Shown here: positions 58,733 to 64,000 of the stretch, in pieces | Layout: each line of letters opens with the position of its first letter | Position numbering within the stretch: the stretch's first letter is position 1 | Assembly (NCBI GenBank): GCA_025449115.1 | Contig: JAHLKC010000023.1 | Span: forward strand, 186,001-250,000 | DNA from: Chytridium lagenaria | Lineage: Eukaryota > Chytridiomycota > Chytridiomycetes > Chytridiales > Chytridiaceae | DNA: 64,000 bases | Direction of reading: 5' to 3' | Translations under genes and position numbers: made by a program | The notes under the pieces: generated by a model | The model's input: the letters and a program-made list of their open reading frames with translations, nothing else | Database searches by the model: none | Told to the model about the DNA's origin: nothing

Positions 58733-61561
58733 ATGTTGGGCGTCTTTCAAGTACCAGGGATGAGCCTCTGGATCCCAGCTTTCTCGCACATTCGGCTCAG
58801 AATAACATCCGCACGGTCATCCCTTGCCATATCTTATGTCCTACTCGATCGATGCAGCTGCAGCCGCCCAAGATTTGGATTCCAACAGAGTCCATTGCAC
58901 ACAAGAGTCTCACCTTTAGGGCATACTCTTTCAAGACCACCACGAGCACCCGCAATACCCTTCTTGGGATCTAATCTAATATCTGCAAGATTATTTACTT
59001 CTGGTACGCAGAACAAGGGAAGGCGTTGAAGGATCGTGGGGGAGACTTGGAGACTGTCAATGAGCCTGTAGAGAAGAAGGTCAATTTAAAAGAGGCTAGG
59101 AGGCTTCTATTGTTAGCGAAGCCGGAAGCCAAAGTTCTGGCTGGTGCGATTTTGTTGCTTTTCATTTCATCCGGAGTAACAATGGTGAGGTCCAGCCAAG
59201 AGTCATCACGTACTTTTATCGTATATTAGTTTCTAATGTCTTCTTGTTTGGCGTGGCGAAATAAAAAGTCGGTACCGTTCAGTATGGGAAAGATTATCGA
59301 CATTGTGATGGTTACTATCGGTGTGAAAGTTCCTGAGGCGGCTGCTACGGGTTTCATGTCACTGACGTTACCTGTATTTTCTCTGGGCTATGTGGGATTT
59401 TTGCTGGTAGGGAATGAAGCCCGAGTCGTGTTGCATGCTACTTATCGATATTTGGTTTCAAAGTTGGAGCTGCAGCGAATTTCGGACGCGTTGTTCTCAT
59501 GCGGATTGCCGGTGAAAGGTGAGCATATTACTGAGGCTGATTTAAAACCATATGTTCAGGATCGTAATGCGTCTCCGAAATCAAGTCTTTAAAAGTATCA
59601 TTAGTCAGGATATGTCGTTCTTTGGTAGGGGATGCATTGCTCTCAAAAAGTCTTAACGTCATGAAAAGATAAAAACAGAACCGGTGAGCTTGTAAGCAGG
59701 CTATCCTTAGATACGTCAATTGTTGGCAAGTCAGTCACAAATAATATTTCTGATGGTCTTCGGAGCTCCGTGTCCGCCCTTGTTGGTCTTGGTAAGATGT
59801 TATTATAAGAATGCAATTAGCTAATAGGTTAGGTATCATGGCCTACGTGAATTTAAAGCTTACGGTATTCGACAATTCAGTATTCAGATGTTGACTTCAT
59901 TTAGCTGATCATGATGACCATTGTCCCGCCGGTCGCTCTTGCCGCAATATGGTACGGCAGATTGGTCCGGCAGCTTTCAAAACAGACGCAGGACGCCATT
60001 TCAGAGACGACCAAATTTGCGGAAGAGAAAGTGGGAAACATTCGCACCGTCCGAGCATTTTCTCGGGAGCCTAAAGAAATGGCAATATATTCTGATCGAG
60101 TCAAAGACGTGTATGACGTATCTATTAAGGAAGGCCTTGCCACTGGATTGTTCTTCGGAGGGATGGGTCTCTCAGGAAATGTCGTTATGTTGGCGATCCT
60201 CTATTACGGCGGATCAATGGTGCAATCTGGCGCTATCACCGTTGGTGACTTAACTTCTTTCTTCCTTTACACGGCATATGTCGGATCCTCCTTCTTTGGG
60301 CTTTCTGGATTCTACAGCGAGCTCATGAAAGGGATCGGTGCAAGCTCAAGGCTCTTTGAGCTTATGGATTCCAGTGGAGTTATTGAGAGCTCAAAATGTG
60401 AGTGCTTTTTTGCATAACTCCATACCCTACTCCTAATTTCTTGATATCATTTTAATCGTGTTTGAAAATAGCCGGTGTCAAGATTGAGGAGCCACATGGA
60501 CGCATCGAATTTAAAAACGTTTCCTTCTCCTACCCTGTAAGCTTTTTTTTCTGCTTTTCTCGTTTAATTAACGGCATAAACAAACAAAAAAATGGTAGAC
60601 GCGTAAAGACATTCCTATCTTTTCAGATCTGTCATTCACGGTTGAGCCGGGATCTCATGTTGCTATCGTTGGGCATCTGGATCGGGAAAATCGACTATCG
60701 CGCAACTCTTATTAAGGATGTATGACCCGGCTCATGGCAGTAGTAGGTTTTCATAATCACTGCTTCATTCTCTTCTTCAATCCCCATAAACAATTTTTTT
60801 TTTCCCTTGAATAGTTACAATTGATGGATACGATCTTCGATCGCTCGACCCCGCCTACATTCGCGATGAACTAAGTGCATTTGTTTCTCAAGAGGTAATT
60901 GCCATAGTATGATATGAACGAGACTCATTCTGTTAGCCTGTCCTCTTTGCGGCCACCATTCGCGAAAATATCGCCTATGGGCGACCAACCGCAACGGAGG
61001 AAGACATTGTCCACGCCGCGGATACGGCGAACGCCAGGGGATTTATCGAAGGATTTCCGGGCGGTTTCGAAACTTTTGTGGGAGAGAAAGGAGCAGCTCT
61101 GTCTGGCGGCCAGGTATTCCCGCGACTTTACCCTTTTCTATCCATCTAACATCCGCGATAGAAACAGCGGGTCGCAATCGCGAGGGCTTTGATCAAAAAT
61201 CCTAAAGTAATTACTATCCTTTTACAAAGACGTAACTGCTTATCATTATATAATTAGATCTTAATAATGGACGAGGCCACATCAGCTTTGGACGCGGCTA
61301 GCGAGAACCTTGTTCAAGATGCCATGAGTAGAATTGTTGAAGGACGAACAGGTAATTCTAGTATAAATGTAGGAAGCCTCGCTCTTACGTATTATATACT
61401 TAGTTATCACAATCGCGCATAGACTTTCGACCATTCAGCAGGCTGATGTGGTTGTAATGATTGCAGAGGGCAAGGTCGTCGAAATTGGCGAATATGATGA
61501 GTTGGTGCAGAGGGAAGGTGGAAAGTTCAGGGCTTTAGTTGAGACTCAGTTGACGAACTGA
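58733..61561 (+). CDS. mitochondrial ABC half-transporter (MDL1/ABCB10 type)
   Basis: This is an inner-membrane ABC exporter with one TM domain and one ATPase domain. The start is ATG 58733 or, 27 bases later, 58760 ([20 protein letters not shown]). The leader is rich in Arg/Ser and poor in acidic residues, as expected for a mitochondrial presequence. A frame change near 59015 joins it to [20 protein letters not shown]. The TM region includes [20 protein letters not shown] and [18 protein letters not shown] sequence. [20 protein letters not shown] lies in the intracellular loops. The ATPase domain shows [15 protein letters not shown] (Walker A, frame-broken near 60670), AALSGGQ (signature), [20 protein letters not shown] (Walker B) and IAHRLSTIQ. 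The stop TGA is at 61559-61561. ABCB8-like relatives are an alternative. Confidence 0.88.
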
Positions 61562-61778
61562 ACTGAGCGGTAGAGTGAGTTTAGAATCACGCCGGTGTAA
61601 ATTTGGACCTGCAGTGAGGGCTTCTACGAAATAGACGTTCTATAACAAAATGACAAAAATTTCGAGATCCGAAAAAAAAAAGTGCTGTTAAGGCGATCTG
61701 TCCACAAATCAACCGTGACGGACGAGAGCCGGCTATCCAAAATCGCAATACATTATTTCTCGACGGGTCGCATCAACC

Positions 61779-64000
61779 ATGACCGATTCGTCTGCCCCAT
61801 TCACTTTTAAGGGGAAGGGGCGGAGCCCTCCATCATCCACAAGACCAACATTCACTTTTGTATATCCACCCGCTGCTGGTCAGCCAGCTTGGACAGCACA
61901 GAACGCTGACGACGAACCCCCACCACCAGGAAGCTCCTCTTACGCCAAACCTCTGTCAAAGGCTTCCAAAAAAGGCTTACCGAGGAAGCCCAGGAAGAAA
62001 GTGAAACTCGAAAATGCAGGAGTTGAGGAAGGAGAGAGAACGGAATCCGATGAGACGAATGATGAATCTCCTATGGAGCCAAGGAAAGACAATATGGACT
62101 ACATCAAGTTTGATATGGCTGATATTGCTGCTGCTGGAGCACACAAGAGAAAGAGGGATGATTATTCTTCGCCCGCGAGAGATAGAACTGCGATCATGCA
62201 GAGTATGGATGTATTAACGCCGTTACCGATTCCTCCTTGGGCAAGAGATATCAGCCAATACTCAAAAGATGCGGCTGCCATGTGAGTTTTTGACATTACC
62301 ATATTTATGCGTTACTGCATTATGATATTGTCTGTACACCGTTTACCCGAATGCTGCCTTCTCAAATAGTTTCATGTTGCTTATTGGTCGTCATTTAATT
62401 TATAGTGAATCATGTCTTGCCTTTTTTAACGTTTGCCTATGTTATTGTTTTTTTTCCCAGGTTTAATGAAGAGGCTGAGGATTACGTGCGTTTCATCGCA
62501 CCAACAGCTGCAGAGCAGGCTATGCGATTGTTAACTGTGGAAAGAATACGAGCAGTTGCCAAAAGCCTTTGGCCGACATGCGAGGTTAAGATATTTGGGT
62601 CTTTCGAGACTGGCTTATATCTTCCTACGAGGTAACCTTCTACCGTTGATAATGATTTCTGACTTCTTGATTAAAGCGATGTTGACGTTGTTGTTCAGGG
62701 TGCGCCTTTTTCAGAAAACAGTCTACATAATCTCGCGGATGCTTTAACGCGATACTCAATGGTGTCAAAGGTTGACGTCATCAGTAAAGCACGTGTTCCC
62801 ATTATAAAGACTGTTGATTCGCTGACAAGATTTCCTTGCGACATCAGCTTCAACATCGTGAGTGGAACCGAGGCTGCGGTAATTGTGCAGAGACTATTGG
62901 GGGATGTCTGGTGCGGGGAGGGGATTAGAGGTTTGATGTATCTAATGAAGCAGTTTCTTGCTCAACGGCTGCTAAACGAGCCGTTTTCCGGTGGACTTGG
63001 AAGTTATGCATTGTTAGCGATGGTAGCTTCCTTTATGAAGGTGAGTCATCTGTAATTCAGCAACTTTGCGTGTTCTCCCCTTTGCAAGTGTTTTTCTTAA
63101 CCATTTGCAACTTTTAAAGATGCATCCACTGGTACAGTCAGGCCAGCTGACACCAGAGAAAAATTTGGGCATCCTCTTTCTTGAATTTTTAGAGCTCTAC
63201 GGGTCGAACTTCAATTATTTTAAAGTTGGAATCGGAATGAACTCTGATGGCTCATCCTACTACTTTAATAAGGTTTGTTATATTACCAATTAGATTATCT
63301 AAGACTCACGTTTGGCTCGTTTGACAGCAAATGAGACATCAAAGACAAACAACGCGAAGACCTGGGATTTTGACTATCCTTGACCCTCAAGATAACAGTA
63401 AGTCTTTTGTCTGGTTAAGTTTTTATATTACGGCCTGACTTTATTTTAGCAAATGATGTTGGCGCCGGCGCTTACAACTTTCACTACATTCGAACCGAGT
63501 TCACCCGTGCCCATGCCCGCGTTACCACCATGATCGGCGCGTATTTTCAACGCCAGATGAAAATATTAGCTGCACCTCGCCATTCCTCCTCCAAACGCTC
63601 CTCATCCCGCCATACACATCGCCACTACGACTCTGACGACTCTGATGACAACGTAGGCAAGCCCAAGTCAGAACATACCCACCCTAACCCTTCCTCGGCT
63701 CCATCCTTGCTGTTAAAAGGGGATTTATGGAGAGCCGAATGTACATTGAAGAATTGGCAGCGGATGTGCAGACCGGGAAGTGTGGACTGGGTTGTCGAAA
63801 GATGTTATAATGGAACTTATGAGTCTTGCGCCAACTATTCTGCCAAAACCTGTTAGCGTTAAAGTGGATCAAGAAGTTTTGAGGCGGAGGGAGATGGAGA
63901 GACAAAAAGAGGAAGAAGAAATAGCGAGACGGGAGGAGAGCGAGTTGGAGAGGGAATTGAATCGGGAAAGGGAGTCGAAAAAGAGGAAGAAGGACGCGAA
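61779..64000 (+). CDS. TRF4/PAPD5-type non-canonical poly(A) polymerase (TRAMP complex), partial
   Basis: TRF4 adds short poly(A) tails to nuclear RNA for exosome decay. The ATG at 61779 begins MTDSSAPFTFKGKGRSPPSS, followed by a Lys/Glu-rich disordered segment with RKPRKKVKLEN as a likely nuclear signal. The catalytic part starts after a 178-base intron (62282-62460). RAVAKSLWPTCEVKIFGSFE and the next exon's SDVDVVVQGAPFS form the GSFxTGLYLPxSDVD nucleotidyltransferase motif with the aspartate pair. The third acidic residue lies in PCDISFNI. GGLGSYALLAMVASFMK and MHPLVQSG belong to the PAP-associated domain. The C-terminus becomes His/Ser/Arg-rich. Near 63720 and 63815 frames change, after which a charged coiled coil (REMERQKEEEEIARREE) runs to the window edge. 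No final stop is seen. Confidence 0.88.

Overview
The window reads as nuclear DNA of a zoosporic fungus, most likely a chytrid. Genes are dense and on both strands. They carry small spliceosomal introns, mostly about 45-120 bases with GTRNGT/YAG borders. Several families are fungal (Afi1-type DENN protein, Chz1, Csc1/Rsn1 channel, PX-PB1 scaffold). Two genes point to a flagellum and centriole (LRRC56/ODA8-like and, less surely, CEP70-like), and a class C GABA-B-like receptor is also present. No rRNA, tRNA, CRISPR array or virus-like gene was seen.

Layout. 1-4.0 kb: end of a nitronate monooxygenase, then the GABA-B-like receptor (+). 4.6-13.7 kb: three minus-strand genes, Afi1/DENN, MLH1 and a CEP70-like coiled-coil protein. 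13.9-20.6 kb: plus-strand RPB10, asparagine synthetase, LRRC56-like and an unknown membrane protein. 21-24.6 kb: minus-strand EBP2 and a CBS-domain protein. 25.2-26.1 kb: a four-helix membrane protein. 26.65-26.95 kb: a foldback element. 27.2-36.8 kb: plus-strand PX-PB1 protein, F-box/LRR-like protein, CHZ1 and a METTL22-like methyltransferase. 37.1-40.7 kb: a large diverged inverted repeat holding two copies of a gene-like unit that I do not recognise. 41.3-44.8 kb: minus-strand TauD-like dioxygenase and DMC1. 45.9-54.9 kb: plus-strand unknown disordered/coiled-coil protein and ECM29. 54.9-58.4 kb: minus-strand Csc1-like channel. 58.7-64 kb: plus-strand mitochondrial ABC half-transporter and a TRF4/PAPD5-type poly(A) polymerase that runs off the window.

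The genes are mostly housekeeping: RNA (RPB10, EBP2, TRF4), DNA repair and meiosis (MLH1, DMC1), chromatin (CHZ1), proteasome (ECM29) and polarity or signalling (Afi1, PX-PB1, receptor). They do not form an obvious pathway cluster.

A strong caveat applies to the whole window. Many conserved genes are interrupted by single-base gains or losses, several of them in homopolymers, with conserved protein resuming in another frame. I read this as uncorrected long-read sequencing error, so gene spans below run from first start to last stop across such breaks. The most unusual real structures are the 3.6 kb inverted repeat, the 300-base foldback element, and repeated abrupt changes from C-rich to G-rich sense-strand composition inside single genes.
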